From Closterium sp. NIES-65 (Eukaryota > Streptophyta > Zygnematophyceae > Desmidiales > Closteriaceae): a DNA stretch of 64,000 bases. The stretch lies in contig CANXME010001452.1 of assembly GCA_948144175.1 (NCBI GenBank), positions 372,001-436,000 of the forward strand, written 5' to 3'. A program made the translations under genes and the position numbers. The notes under the pieces were generated by a model, which saw nothing but the letters and a program-made list of their open reading frames with translations, searched no databases and had not been told where the DNA came from. Below are positions 38,332-47,617 of this stretch, piece by piece (the stretch's first letter is position 1; the number at the start of each line of letters is the position of its first letter).

Positions 38332-41300
38332 CTACACATGACTAGAACCTGTGTCAACAAGGCCTAACTGGACACAACACCTCTGGTGGTCACGAGGCGG
38401 AAGCGCCTTGGTGAAGATGTCTGCAGTGTTGGCCTCGGACTCCACAAACTCGAAGCGAGCCTGTCCACGTCTCTGCAACTCTCGCAGAAGAAAGTACCTG
38501 ACGTGAATGTGCTTCACTCTGCTCTCCAGTCGCGGCTCACGACAGAGGAGGATCGACGCCTTGTTGTCAGTAAACAAGGTCGGTGCAGAGCTCGGCCGCT
38601 CACCAAGGTCGGCGAGCAAGAAGGTCAACCACCGCAACTCCTGTGCCGCCATGGCACCAGCGTAAATCTCAGCCTCAGCTGTAGAGGTCGAGACAGAAGA
38701 GGAGCGCGTGGAACGCCAGGAAACAGCTCCAGAACCCAGACTGAAACAGTACCCCTGAGTAGACCTGTGAGTCTCAGCGTCGTCAGCGTAAGAGGAGTCA
38801 CAGTGACCAGTGAGTACGACAGACTGCTGCCCTCCAAGAACTAGCCCCACGCCTGATGTAGTCGCTAGGTACTTCGCCACCCTCACAGCTGCCGTCCAGT
38901 GAACAGGACGGTGTCTCCCAGGCGCAACAAAGCGCGCAAGGATGCTGAGAGGGAAGGCGAGGTCCGGGCGAGTACAAGTCATCAGGTACATGAGGCAACC
39001 CACAAGCTCTGCGTAGGGACCACTAGGCTCAAACGGCTCGTCAGGAAAGGGACCAGTGAGTCTGTGGTCAACAGCGAGAGGTGTGCGCTGTACGGTGGAG
39101 TGCTGAAGCCCGAACCGCTGAAGGACCTGCTGCACCATGTGTGACTGTGAGAGTGTAATGGTGCGAGCGGCTCTGTCCCTGGTGATCTGCAGGCCAAGGT
39201 AATGGCGCAGCTCACCAAGATCAGTGCACGTGTGTCTCTTCTGCAGTTCGGACTTCACGTCTGCCAAAGCAACCCTGTCCGGAGTGGCGAAAACGAGGTC
39301 GTCGACGTAGACCAGAACAAAGAACGGTGTAGAGCCACGACGAACGAACAGCGACGGGTCGGCAGAAGACGGCTGGAACCCAAGGTCAGAGAGGGTAGAA
39401 CGCAGAGTGTCGTGCCACTCACGAGGGGCCTGGCGAAGACCGTAAACAGGTCGCCTCAGCCTCCACTGGGTCCCAGGAGGGAAAGTGCCAGTGAAGGCCG
39501 AGGGACGACGCAACCAGACCTCCTCGTGTAGGCTGCCCTGAAGGAAAGCAGTGGAGAAGTCGAGAGAGTGTAACTCGTAGTCTCTCTGTGCTGCTACGTG
39601 TAGTAACACCCGAAGAGTGGTCATCTTCGGGGTAGGTGCGAAGGTCTGAAAGAAGTCAACTCCCTCGCGCTGACTGAAACCTCTAGCCACGTAGCGCGCC
39701 TTGAAGACCGGGGGAAATCCCGGTGGCCGCTTCACCCTGTAGATCCACATGCCGTCGACTACGTTCGCCCCAGGGGGGGGAACCTCATCGACGTAGGTGC
39801 CTGTGGATCTGTAGGAGGCCATCTCTGCGTCCATGGCAGCTCTCCACTGAGAGGCCCAAGGCCCTGACACTGCCTCAGCGTAAGTGCGAGGAGTCGGAAT
39901 GTCAAGGGCGTCGGGGTCACCCTCAGGGGCGAGGAGCATGGCACAGAGATGAGGGGAAGCGGCCGCCAGGAACTCTAGCTCAAACTGCCTGTCCTCTAGG
40001 GCGTCACAGCCAAGGGCAGACACACCCCCGACGGCCAAAGGACTGGTAGGAGGAGCAGCCACAAGCGTGGTGGCGTAGTCAAGGCGGCGGGTAGAGGCAA
40101 AGTCAGTAACTGCGGCAGTAAGAGCGGACACAGAGGACACAGAGGCACGAGGGTGAGTAACAAGAGAGGCAAGAACACGAGAGAGAACAGGACGGTACGT
40201 GCGGTAGTAGTCAGTGACAGGAGTAGGGAGCGACACAGTGAGGGCCGACTCAGGAGGAGACGGAAGTACAGACTGAGACGGACGAGGTGGACTAGAACAA
40301 AGTAAGGCAGTACGAAGGTCAGTGAAGGGAACAGGAGACGAGGGACGAGCACGAGGGGAGCGACGAGTAGCCCAAGAACGAGACGGAGGAGAAGAGGACA
40401 AGGGCGGAGAACTGGGGAAAACAGCGGGGGAGGAGTCAGGAGGAGGAAACGTGGGACCGTAGACAGGAGGAGAGGCGGAGGAGGGAGGAGAAGGGGAGGG
40501 GAGACCAAGGGTCCGAAGACCCGAGACAGGAGGAGGAAGTGGCTGCTGCTGCTGCGGCTGCGACTGCTGCTGCTGCGGACGCGGCTGCTGCTGGGACTGC
40601 TGCTCCTGCGGGTCCAGCTGCTGCTGCTGCTCCTCCAGCCGCTGTAACTCCCTCTCCTCTCTCTCCAACGCCAGCTGCTCGTCACGGGCACGGCGAACGC
40701 GAGCCTGGTGCCTAGTCGGGTAGGGGTGGGGGGGTGGTGTAGTGTCCGAAGCAGCGGCAGCTCCAGAGTCCACCCCCGAAGAACTAGGCGCACCACCCCC
40801 AGAGGCAGCACTAACACCAGCTCCAGACCCAGGCTCACCTGAACCCGAAGGAGGCGCACCCTCACCCCCAGACGGAGCACCCCCAGTGGCCGCGCGACCA
40901 GCACCAGCTCCCGGACGACAAGAGTCCTCTGCACCCACCGGGACAGCTCCAACTCCAGAACCAGAAACTCCAGCTCCAACTCCAGCACCCCCAGAACCAG
41001 AAACTCCAGTGCCAACTCCAGCTCCAACTCCAGCTCCAACTCCAGCACCCCCAGAACCAGAAACCGGTACAGGAACAGGCGCAGCACCAACCTCTCGAGA
41101 GCTAGCACCAGCGGCACGCTGCGAGGAGGACTGTGGGGAGGGAGGCTGTACCGGAGGGGCTACCGAAGGAGGAGGGGTAGCCTGGGACACACCTGACGGG
41201 GCTGGACCAGGGGGGGGAGGCTGTACCGGGGGAGCAGGAGGGGGGGCTGCAGTCAGGAAGAGGGGGGGAGGAGGAACCGGGAGACCTCGACTGGGGTACC

Positions 41301-43248
41301 TGACGTAGTACGGAGTGGACTCCTCGAAACGGACGTCACGGGAGTCAAAGAACCGGTGAGAGGGAGGGTGGTAAAAGGTGAAGTCATAGGAGTCCTCAGG
41401 GAAACCAAGGAAGACACAGGGGACGGCACGAGGCGAGAGCTTGTCCGCGGAGGTGTCGCGGACAAGAGCCAAGCACCCCCAGACGCGAAACCGCGACGCA
41501 ACACCAGGGGACCCTGTCCAAAGACTGGTCGGTGAAACCTCTGGTCGAGAGACACGTGGCCAGAGGTTCAGCTGGTGCGCGGCGTACCTGACCGCGTAGG
41601 GCCACAGAAAATGGGGGGCACAGGCGTGAGTCAGGGAGGTGCGGGCGATCTCCATGACCAGGCCTATGCGGCGCTCAGCAACCCCATTCTGCTGTGGGGA
41701 CTCTGGAAGCGTCCAGGACTGACGAATGCCCTGCTCGCGACAGAATCCAGCGAGAATGCCGGAGCGAAACTCACCCCCACGGTCGGAGTGGAGACAGCTG
41801 ACACGACGACCACGAGTGTCCTCGGTGGTGAGCAACCACCTGATCAGCGTAGAAGTCACCTCAGACTTCTTCGCCAGAGGGAACACTGTGGTGTAGCGGG
41901 AGAAGTCGTCAACGACCACCAGAAAGTAACGCTCACGCTCAGGGCCTAGACGAGGGGCGGGGCCCCAGACGTCCAAGTGAAGCGTCTCAAAAGGCTCGGT
42001 GGCCGGACGAAGGGAGGAGGAGTGAGGGGTGGCGCGCAGCCGACCCTCGACGCAGGGACCACACGGCGGCGCAAGCGAAGGCGGCAGCGACGGCAAGACA
42101 CGTGGGAGGCCTAGGACAAGAGGCTGACTAGACATAGCGCGCAGACGAGGAAGGGACGGGTGCCCCATCCGGTGGTGCCACAGAACGGTGGGGTGGGCAA
42201 GCGACCGGCAGGAGCACGACGCAGCGACCGGAACAGACGTAGGAACCTGACACGACACAGACACCTGGGGGGACGAAGCAACCTGGTGAGACGCGGGGAC
42301 CCGAACGGGGGGGGGAACCGGGGGCAGTGGCAATAGGGGGGGCTGCTGGTGCGGCCGCTGGTGCTGCTGCTGCTGCTGCTGCTGCTGCGGCTGCGGCTGC
42401 TGCTGCTGCTGCGGCTGCTGCTGCGGCTGCTGCTGCGGCGCACGCGGGCCAGTGTGAAGAGTGTAGAGACCCGAGCCCGGCTCAGCAGTAAAGGTAGCAA
42501 GAGGCTGGTAAGAGTCTCCGTCAACACACACCGCAGTCTCTCCAGAAGGCTCAAACCACACACCCACGTGCTGACTCACAAGGGGTCGCACGCCCACCAA
42601 GTTCCGGGAGAACGAGGGGACGTGAAACCCAGTGAGAGACCCGGAGGGAGCAGCAGGACACGGTAAAGTGGTAGTGTGACGTGCAGTGACTGGTCCCGTA
42701 GTGGGATCAGCCAACGCTACAGAAACAGGCGCAGGAAGTGGTGTAAGTGTCGTGCTGTCCCGAAAGAAGCAGTGGGAGGCTCCAGAGTCCAGCGTGAACG
42801 ACAGCGAAGCGTCCTCTGAGGTAGTCGCTGGTCTAGAGTCTACACAAGAACCTACACTAGCAACATGCAACTGAGCAAGACTAGCACCTAAGCTAACAAC
42901 ACCAGAGTAAATAGAGTCAGAAACAATAGAGTCAACAACAGCATACATAGCATGAGGAGCACTAATCAGATCAACTAACTGCTCAGCAGACATGCCCCAC
43001 AGAGCGGAGCCATAGCGCTGAACCAGAGGAAGCCAGTCAGGAGCAGGACCGCCAACCCCGTAGGCCAACCGGACCGTGTCAGTGAGCTGAGCAAAGCACT
43101 GACCAGGGGGGTGAAAGCGGCCACAAGGGTGGCCCCGACGAGGACCTGTCAGAACCTGGTAGGGGTAGGGAGGGTAAGCAGCACCGCGCTGGGGCTGACG
43201 CAGCCCCGACCCCGGAGCCAGCTGCTGACGCTGCTGCTGCTGAGGCTG
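38332..43248 (-). CDS. pol region of D (knuckle, protease, integrase, RT, RNase H)
   Basis: About 1638 codons are open, directly in frame with gag after the TAG at 43249-43251. It starts with a Gln-rich stretch and a degenerate knuckle (HPCGRFHPPGQCF, about 43100-43130) that keeps C-x3-H-x4-C but lacks the first Cys of its relatives. Then come protease LDSGASHCFF (near 42785), GAG-pre-integrase, and integrase D, D, E near 41973, 41787 and 41667. A low-complexity Gly/Val/Pro/Gln linker (about 40500-41250), RT with YVDD (39300-39311) and RNase H to TAG at 38332 follow. There is no convincing ATG at the pol start; a TTG lies at 43068. Expression therefore seems to need readthrough of the TAG, or D is a single-step mutant. 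Confidence 0.9.
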   Translation of the reverse strand, partial: QPQQQQRQQLAPGSGLRQPQRGAAYPPYPYQVLTGPRRGHPCGRFHPPGQCFAQLTDTVRLAYGVGGPAPDWLPLVQRYGSALWGMSAEQLVDLISAPHAMYAVVDSIVSDSIYSGVVSLGASLAQLHVASVGSCVDSRPATTSEDASLSFTLDSGASHCFFRDSTTLTPLPAPVSVALADPTTGPVTARHTTTLPCPAAPSGSLTGFHVPSFSRNLVGVRPLVSQHVGVWFEPSGETAVCVDGDSYQPLATFTAEPGSGLYTLHTGPRAPQQQPQQQPQQQQQPQPQQQQQQQQHQRPHQQPPLLPLPPVPPPVRVPASHQVASSPQVSVSCQVPTSVPVAASCSCRSLAHPTVLWHHRMGHPSLPRLRAMSSQPLVLGLPRVLPSLPPSLAPPCGPCVEGRLRATPHSSSLRPATEPFETLHLDVWGPAPRLGPERERYFLVVVDDFSRYTTVFPLAKKSEVTSTLIRWLLTTEDTRGRRVSCLHSDRGGEFRSGILAGFCREQGIRQSWTLPESPQQNGVAERRIGLVMEIARTSLTHACAPHFLWPYAVRYAAHQLNLWPRVSRPEVSPTSLWTGSPGVASRFRVWGCLALVRDTSADKLSPRAVPCVFLGFPEDSYDFTFYHPPSHRFFDSRDVRFEESTPYYVRYPSRGLPVPPPPLFLTAAPPPAPPVQPPPPGPAPSGVSQATPPPSVAPPVQPPSPQSSSQRAAGASSREVGAAPVPVPVSGSGGAGVGAGVGAGVGTGVSGSGGAGVGAGVSGSGVGAVPVGAEDSCRPGAGAGRAATGGAPSGGEGAPPSGSGEPGSGAGVSAASGGGAPSSSGVDSGAAAASDTTPPPHPYPTRHQARVRRARDEQLALEREERELQRLEEQQQQLDPQEQQSQQQPRPQQQQSQPQQQQPLPPPVSGLRTLGLPSPSPPSSASPPVYGPTFPPPDSSPAVFPSSPPLSSSPPSRSWATRRSPRARPSSPVPFTDLRTALLCSSPPRPSQSVLPSPPESALTVSLPTPVTDYYRTYRPVLSRVLASLVTHPRASVSSVSALTAAVTDFASTRRLDYATTLVAAPPTSPLAVGGVSALGCDALEDRQFELEFLAAASPHLCAMLLAPEGDPDALDIPTPRTYAEAVSGPWASQWRAAMDAEMASYRSTGTYVDEVPPPGANVVDGMWIYRVKRPPGFPPVFKARYVARGFSQREGVDFFQTFAPTPKMTTLRVLLHVAAQRDYELHSLDFSTAFLQGSLHEEVWLRRPSAFTGTFPPGTQWRLRRPVYGLRQAPREWHDTLRSTLSDLGFQPSSADPSLFVRRGSTPFFVLVYVDDLVFATPDRVALADVKSELQKRHTCTDLGELRHYLGLQITRDRAARTITLSQSHMVQQVLQRFGLQHSTVQRTPLAVDHRLTGPFPDEPFEPSGPYAELVGCLMYLMTCTRPDLAFPLSILARFVAPGRHRPVHWTAAVRVAKYLATTSGVGLVLGGQQSVVLTGHCDSSYADDAETHRSTQGYCFSLGSGAVSWRSTRSSSVSTSTAEAEIYAGAMAAQELRWLTFLLADLGERPSSAPTLFTDNKASILLCREPRLESRVKHIHVRYFLLRELQRRGQARFEFVESEANTADIFTKALPPRDHQRCCVQLGLVDTGSSHV

Positions 43249-44331
43249 CTAGGAGGAAAGGGGCTGCTGCTGCTGCTGAAGGTGCTGCTGCCGCTGAGCC
43301 TGGTACCACGCCGCTGCTCCACCTAGCGGGGCCGGCAGTACAGGAGGCGACTGACGAGCTCGGGGGTCGCCGCCACCAGCAGGTGCAGTGGAGTCACCAG
43401 CCGCTGCACGAGGGGTCTCTCCAGACGCTGCACTCCCACCACCGCCAGTCGCAAAAGCACCCCCACTACCTCCGCTACCTCCGCCTCCACCTCCACCAGC
43501 ACCACCTTTCTTGCCCCCCCTGCCGCGGGACCGCGACGCAGTCGTAACAGCAGCCGCAAGCCCGTCAGTAGCGGCAGTGGCAAGAGAGGCAGTGAAGGTG
43601 GGTAACTGCGGGACTGTGCACCCGTGGAAGAGTGGGGGGGACACAGTACCAGAGGCGGCAGCTACCGAACGAAGGTTGCTCTCGACGTCCTTGAGTGCAG
43701 ACTCAAGGACCTCGATAGTCAGCTCACTAGGGTGCTTCAGCAGAAGCGCGTCACGAACGGAGGCAAGGCGGTCAGGGAGGCTAGTGGCGATGAAATAGAC
43801 AGTAATCGCCATGGGGGGAGGAAGCAGTGCAAGCTGTGCCTCAGTGCAAGCAGCGCGGTAACTAGCGTCGAGCGAGCGGAGGTGAGCGATCAAGTCAGCA
43901 GAGCGCTCAAACGAGGCGAGATCAGGAAACAAGAACGGGAGGAAAAGACGGCCAAGAGAGACAGTAGTGGGAGTAGAGTAGCGGGCCTTAATCGCAGTGA
44001 GGTACGCAGCAGCGGTGCGAACCTGAGTAAAGTGGACCTCCTCGGACTCAGGGAGGAGGCTGCTGAGTGCGATGCAGGCCGCAGCGTCACGCGACGTCCA
44101 AGCCGTCCGGTCAGCGCGCTGACGGGCAAAGCGAGCCGTAGCAGCGTCGTCAGGAGCAGGGCCTAAATCTGTAGGCTCGGGGGGCTCGAGGAGGTCACCA
44201 GTAGCGTGCGACCAGAGGGTCTCGCCCCCCTGGACCTGACTCTCTAACAGACGGCGCGCGCGAAGAAGCCAGACGGAAAAGTCAAGGGGTCTACCGTCAG
44301 CGTCGAAACGAAGAACTCGCGGAGTCGCCAT
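43249..44331 (-). CDS. gag of D (360 aa) ending in a single TAG
   Basis: ATG 44331 opens MATPRVLRFDADGR, the conserved Gag start of the clan. An upstream extension to 44439 exists but reads leader repeats. The protein has the conserved helical Gag core and a short Pro run followed by Met (PPPMAITVYFIATSLPD, about 43800). A Gly-rich basic stretch (about 43440-43530) and a Gln-rich end follow. Stop TAG (43249-43251) is followed by CAG-CCT and an open frame into pol. The run of C is short here, so there is no poly-C frameshift. Confidence 0.9.
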   Translation of the reverse strand: MATPRVLRFDADGRPLDFSVWLLRARRLLESQVQGGETLWSHATGDLLEPPEPTDLGPAPDDAATARFARQRADRTAWTSRDAAACIALSSLLPESEEVHFTQVRTAAAYLTAIKARYSTPTTVSLGRLFLPFLFPDLASFERSADLIAHLRSLDASYRAACTEAQLALLPPPMAITVYFIATSLPDRLASVRDALLLKHPSELTIEVLESALKDVESNLRSVAAASGTVSPPLFHGCTVPQLPTFTASLATAATDGLAAAVTTASRSRGRGGKKGGAGGGGGGGSGGSGGAFATGGGGSAASGETPRAAAGDSTAPAGGGDPRARQSPPVLPAPLGGAAAWYQAQRQQHLQQQQQPLSS

Positions 44332-45123
44332 AGTGAGAACTAACGCGAACGAACAGGCGAGTAACAACCGGGGGGAAGAGGACTCAGTCGCAGCGGAAGA
44401 GCGGGCTAGGGCGACGGGCCAGGGCGTAGGGTAGGGCAACAGGCCAGGGCGTAGGGTAGGGCGACGGGCCAGGGCTTAGGGTAGAGCGACGGGCCAGGGC
44501 GTAGGGAAGGGCGACGGGCCAGGGCGTAGGGAAGGGCGACGGGCCAGGGATTAGGGTAGGGCGACGGGCCAGGGCTTAGAGTAGGGCGACGGGCCAGGGC
44601 GTAGGGCAGGGCGACGGGACGGGGGAAAGGGCGGGAGCGACGCGACGGGGCAAGGCGACGCGACGGGGCAGGGCGATGGGACGGGACAGGGCGACGGGAC
44701 GGGGCAGGGCGACGCGACGGGGCAGGGCGACGCGACGGGGCAGGGCAACGCGACGGGACAGGGCGACGGGATGGGGCAGGGCGACGCGACGGGGCAGGGC
44801 GACGCGACGGGACAGGGCGACGGGACGGGGGGGAACGGGCGGGCACGACGCGACGGGGGGAACGGGCGCGACGCGACGGGGGGGGAAAGGGCGCGACGCG
44901 ACGGGGGGAAAGGGCGCGACGCGACGGGGGGGGGGGGGGGGGGGGGGGGGGGGGAAAGGGCGCTAGGCAACGGGGAGAAAGGGCGCTAAGCGACGGGGGG
45001 AAAGGGCGCTAGGCTCGGTACTAGGCGCGGTAACAACGGAACTGGTACGAACGAGAGGGAGGATCAGGCTCGGGAGGTACGAACGGAGAACGGAGGAACG
45101 GGATCCCACAGGATCCTAACCTA
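44332..45123 (-). repeat. GC-rich tandem-repeat leader of D
   Basis: About 25-bp units of the type GCGACGGGCCAGGGCGTAGGG (44410-44620) give way to ~20-bp GGGGCAGGGCGACGCGAC units (44640-44820). GACGGGGGGAAAGGGC units and a G run near 44931-44954 follow. A GGATCC/GGATCC stem (45101-45106 with 45111-45116) lies close to the primer site. No gene is supported. Confidence 0.85.
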
Positions 45124-45133
45124 GCTGATACCA
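45124..45133 (-). other. Primer binding site of D
   Basis: On the minus strand TGGTATCAGC directly abuts the 5' LTR and matches the initiator-Met tRNA complement over its first nine bases. Confidence 0.85.
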
Positions 45134-45244
45134 TGTCAGAATGAGGAATGGATGGTGCCATTGATGTTGGTTGGGGTACATATAACAAACCCTAACTTCT
45201 GTACCCCCTAAGACAAACCTCACTACAGGCTACAACATTTGACA
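45134..45244 (-). repeat. 5' LTR of D
   Basis: 111 bp, identical by eye to 38018-38128, followed by the second TSD copy CCCCG. Confidence 0.96.
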
Positions 45245-45249
45245 CCCCG

Positions 45250-46203
45250 GCCACCTCCTCCGCCGTTGCCGCCACCACCCCCACTACCGCCACCACCCCC
45301 ACTGCCGCCACCACCCCCATTGCTGCCACTAGCCCCTCCAGCCCCGCCACCACCCCCACCACCGCCACCACCCCCACCACCGCCTCCCCTGCCGTCACCA
45401 CCACCCCCCTTGCCCCCTTTTGCCCTTGCTGCTGCGGCGTCCACTCTGAGTGGACGCAGTCCCGACCTGCTCAGTACCCAGGAGGTCGACACCAGCAGCA
45501 AAGGGGAAAGAGGGGAGGAGGGGGGAAGGGGAACACCCGTCAAAGAAAGGGGTGCGGGGGTCGCCAGGAGAGGTACCTACAGCGACTATGGTAGCCTCAG
45601 CTGCAAGCAGTTCCTTCTCGAGGAGGTCAATGGTGAGCTCAGTGGGGCAACAAGCGAGGAAGTGGTCCCTAACAGCATGAAGGGAGTCAGGGAGACGGGT
45701 GACTAGGTGGTAGAGCGTCAGCCACAGCGGGGGGGGGGGGGGTTCTTTGCAAGAAACTCAACGGGCATAGCGGCACAGAAGCGGGCCTCACTAGAGCGGA
45801 GGTGCGTGATGAGGTCAGCGACTGTGGAGAAAGCGGACAGGTCTGGGAACAGGTAGGGGAGTGAGAGACGGCCTAGCGCAGTAGAGGCAGGTGAGGAGTA
45901 GCGTGCGACTACAGCAGTGTACAGTGCCTGTGCAGTCTTGTGCTGGCCAAAGTGTTCGCGTTCATCTATCGGCAGGGAGTTGCGAATAGCGAAGCGAGCG
46001 TGGGCGTCACGAGTCTGCCACTGTGAACGGGCAGTACTGTCAGTAGTGGCAGCAGGAGCAGCAGCGTGTCCTAGCGCGTGATTGTACAGTGAAATATCCT
46101 CCTTGGCAGTGAGCTGGAGGAAAAGGTGCAGGTCATCGAGCCAGGTGTCAAATTTCAGTGGGCGGCCCTCAGCATCGAAAGCGAGCACAGTAGGGCTAGC
46201 CAT
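45250..46203 (-). pseudogene. gag of C, N-terminal part
   Basis: ATG 46203 opens MASPTVLAFDAEGR and the helical Gag core runs to the 14-C tract (45729-45742). There the frame shifts and ends after KNPPPPRCG. The remaining Gag (including LVTRLPDSL) continues in another frame into the poly-Gly region up to the insertion of D. The second half of gag and pol lie at 32914-38012. Sequence is more diverged from B/E/F than these are from each other. Confidence 0.9.
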
Positions 46204-47274
46204 AGTTGCAGTAGGAGTGCAGGAACAGCAGCGCGGCTCGGTAAGGTGGCGCGGCTCGGGTGTGACAGGGTGCAAGCGGGGCTGCAAGGGCAAGGCTGCG
46301 CGGGGGGAGGCACGCAAGGGCGTGCAGAGTAGGGCGGGGCCTGGTCTCACGGGGCCAGCAAGGGCGGGCTAGTGGGGCGGGGCCGGTACGCTAGGGGCAC
46401 GCGAGGGCGTGCAAAGCGGCTGCACCAGGGGCGGCTGCTTCAGGGGCCAGGGGCGGCTGCTCTGGGTCCAGGGGCGGCTGCACCAGGGGCGGCTGCTTCA
46501 GGGGCCAGGAGCGGCTGCTCTGGGCCCAGAGGCGGCTGCTCGAGGGTCCAGGGTCCAGGGGCGGCTGCACCAGGGGCGGCTGCTTCAAGGGCTGTAGCAG
46601 CAGTAGCTTCAGTTAGGAGCAGCTACAGTAAGTGCTGGAGTAGGAGCTGCAGCAGTAGCACTAGCTGTAGCAAGTGCAGTTGTAGGAGCTGCAGCAGTAG
46701 CACTAGCTGTAGCAAGTGCAGTAGTAGGAGCTGCAGCAGTAGCACTAGCTGTAGCAAGTGTAGTAGTAGGAGCTGTAGCAGTAGCACTAGCTGTAGCAGC
46801 ACTAGCTTCAGTAGCATCAGCAGTAACACGGGCCGCGTGCGGGCCAGGCGCGGGCTGAAAGGGCTGCGTGCGGGCCTGGCGCGGGCTTTACACGCTGGGT
46901 GCGGGCCTGACGTGAGCTGTACGGGCTGCGCGACAGCCTGGCGCGGGCTGTACGGGCTGCGCGACGGCCTGGCGCGGGCTGTACGGGCTTCGCGACGGCC
47001 TACGCGGGCTGTACGGGCTTCGCGACGGGCCTACGCGGGCTGTACGGGCTTCACGACGGGCCTACGCGGGTTGTACTGGCAGCTAGGGCGCGGTCAGGGG
47101 GGGGGGTCGCACGTGACTAGGAGGGAAAATCGCGTCTAGGGAACCGTCTCGCCTAGAGCACGGTTTCGAATTTCGCATTTCTCCTAGGGGCGCGACTCGG
47201 GCAGTAGATCGAAATAGTAGTGGTGGGCCCTTTTTAAAAATTCGGTCCTAAGGAGCATTGTGCTCTTAATACCA
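46204..47274 (-). repeat. Leader and primer site of C
   Basis: GC-rich leader with several repeat blocks: GCGCGGGCTGTACGGGCTGCG-type units (about 46840-47080), a 42-bp unit (GTAGGAGCTGCAGCAGTAGC core) repeated about four times at 46630-46800, and GGGGCGGCTGCTTCAGGGGCC units (46430-46600). The primer site on the minus strand (TGGTATTAAG, 47265-47274) deviates from the tRNA. The stem GAGCA/TGCTC (47253-47257 with 47261-47265) and GGGCCCACC (47222-47230, minus) lie just downstream. Confidence 0.8.
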
Positions 47275-47424
47275 TGTTACAATCACTAGCTAGGTGAGGA
47301 AAGAAACGAGAATGATGAGATTAGGTGAAGATTGGGGTACAAGACTAGAGTGTCGAGACTATTTATGTACCCCCTAAGGATAGCCCCAATATAGCCTAGA
47401 TACAATCATGCATATGTTTTGACA
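47275..47424 (-). repeat. 5' LTR of C
   Basis: 150 bp with about five differences from 32528-32677, mostly clustered around 47364-47378. Followed by TSD CATCC. Confidence 0.95.
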
Positions 47425-47617
47425 CATCCGCCTGCTAAAGTAAAAATCGTTACTGCGTTTTGAACACATTTCAAAAGTTAAGTTTGCCTGCGCTTATAAT
47501 AAAACAAGTTTTTTCAGGGGGTGCGCTTATAATCGCGCAGGGGATATAAGCGCCACACGCCAATTAAAAGCGTCAGGCGCTTATCCGAGGGTGGCGCTTA
47601 TATCCGGGGTATGACGG

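Larger units (their letters stand above)
38018..45244 (-). mobile_element. D: nearly intact, very young Ty1/copia element nested in C
   Basis: The 111-bp LTRs (38018-38128 and 45134-45244) are identical by eye, with TSD CCCCG (38013-38017 and 45245-45249) in the Gly-rich gag of C. Primer site (45124-45133), long leader, gag, pol, 3' UTR and polypurine tract (38129-38137) are all present. Gag and pol are in one frame separated by a single TAG. LTRs of 111 bp are among the shortest I would expect for a 7.2-kb copia element. Confidence 0.97.
32528..47424 (-). mobile_element. C: Ty1/copia element, decayed, nested in K and interrupted by D
   Basis: The 150-bp LTRs (32528-32677 and 47275-47424) differ at about five positions. 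The TSD CATCC is exact (32523-32527 and 47425-47429). On the minus strand it carries leader, gag, pol and 3' UTR. Its Gly-rich Gag region is split by element D at 38017/45245. LTR divergence and several stops show it is older than the D copy inside it. Confidence 0.96.
32062..47617. mobile_element. K: TA-flanked terminal-inverted-repeat element carrying nested insertions
   Basis: The left end CCGTCATACCCCGGATATA (32062-32080) is the inverse of the right end (47599-47617). The element sits between TA dinucleotides in a satellite monomer that would otherwise read CTACTATGTAGCTA, so the TSD is TA, as in Tc1/mariner-type transposons. Excluding its insertions (solo LTR 32086-32223 and element C) it is about 0.5 kb. 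It has no transposase, so it is a miniature or deleted derivative. A ~50-bp direct repeat (about 32247-32297 and 47503-47555, sharing CTTATAATCG and TATAAGCGCC) lies inside. Confidence 0.8.

Noticed and set aside
44406-44989. Pro/Ser/Arg-rich and Gly/Arg-rich frames in the leader of D
   Set aside because: Pure repeat translation upstream of the conserved gag ATG, not conserved in sequence between families.
46372-47139. 255-codon plus-strand frame with Ser-Cys repeats
   Set aside because: It is antisense to the leader of C, and the Ser-Cys repeats reflect the 42-bp repeat.
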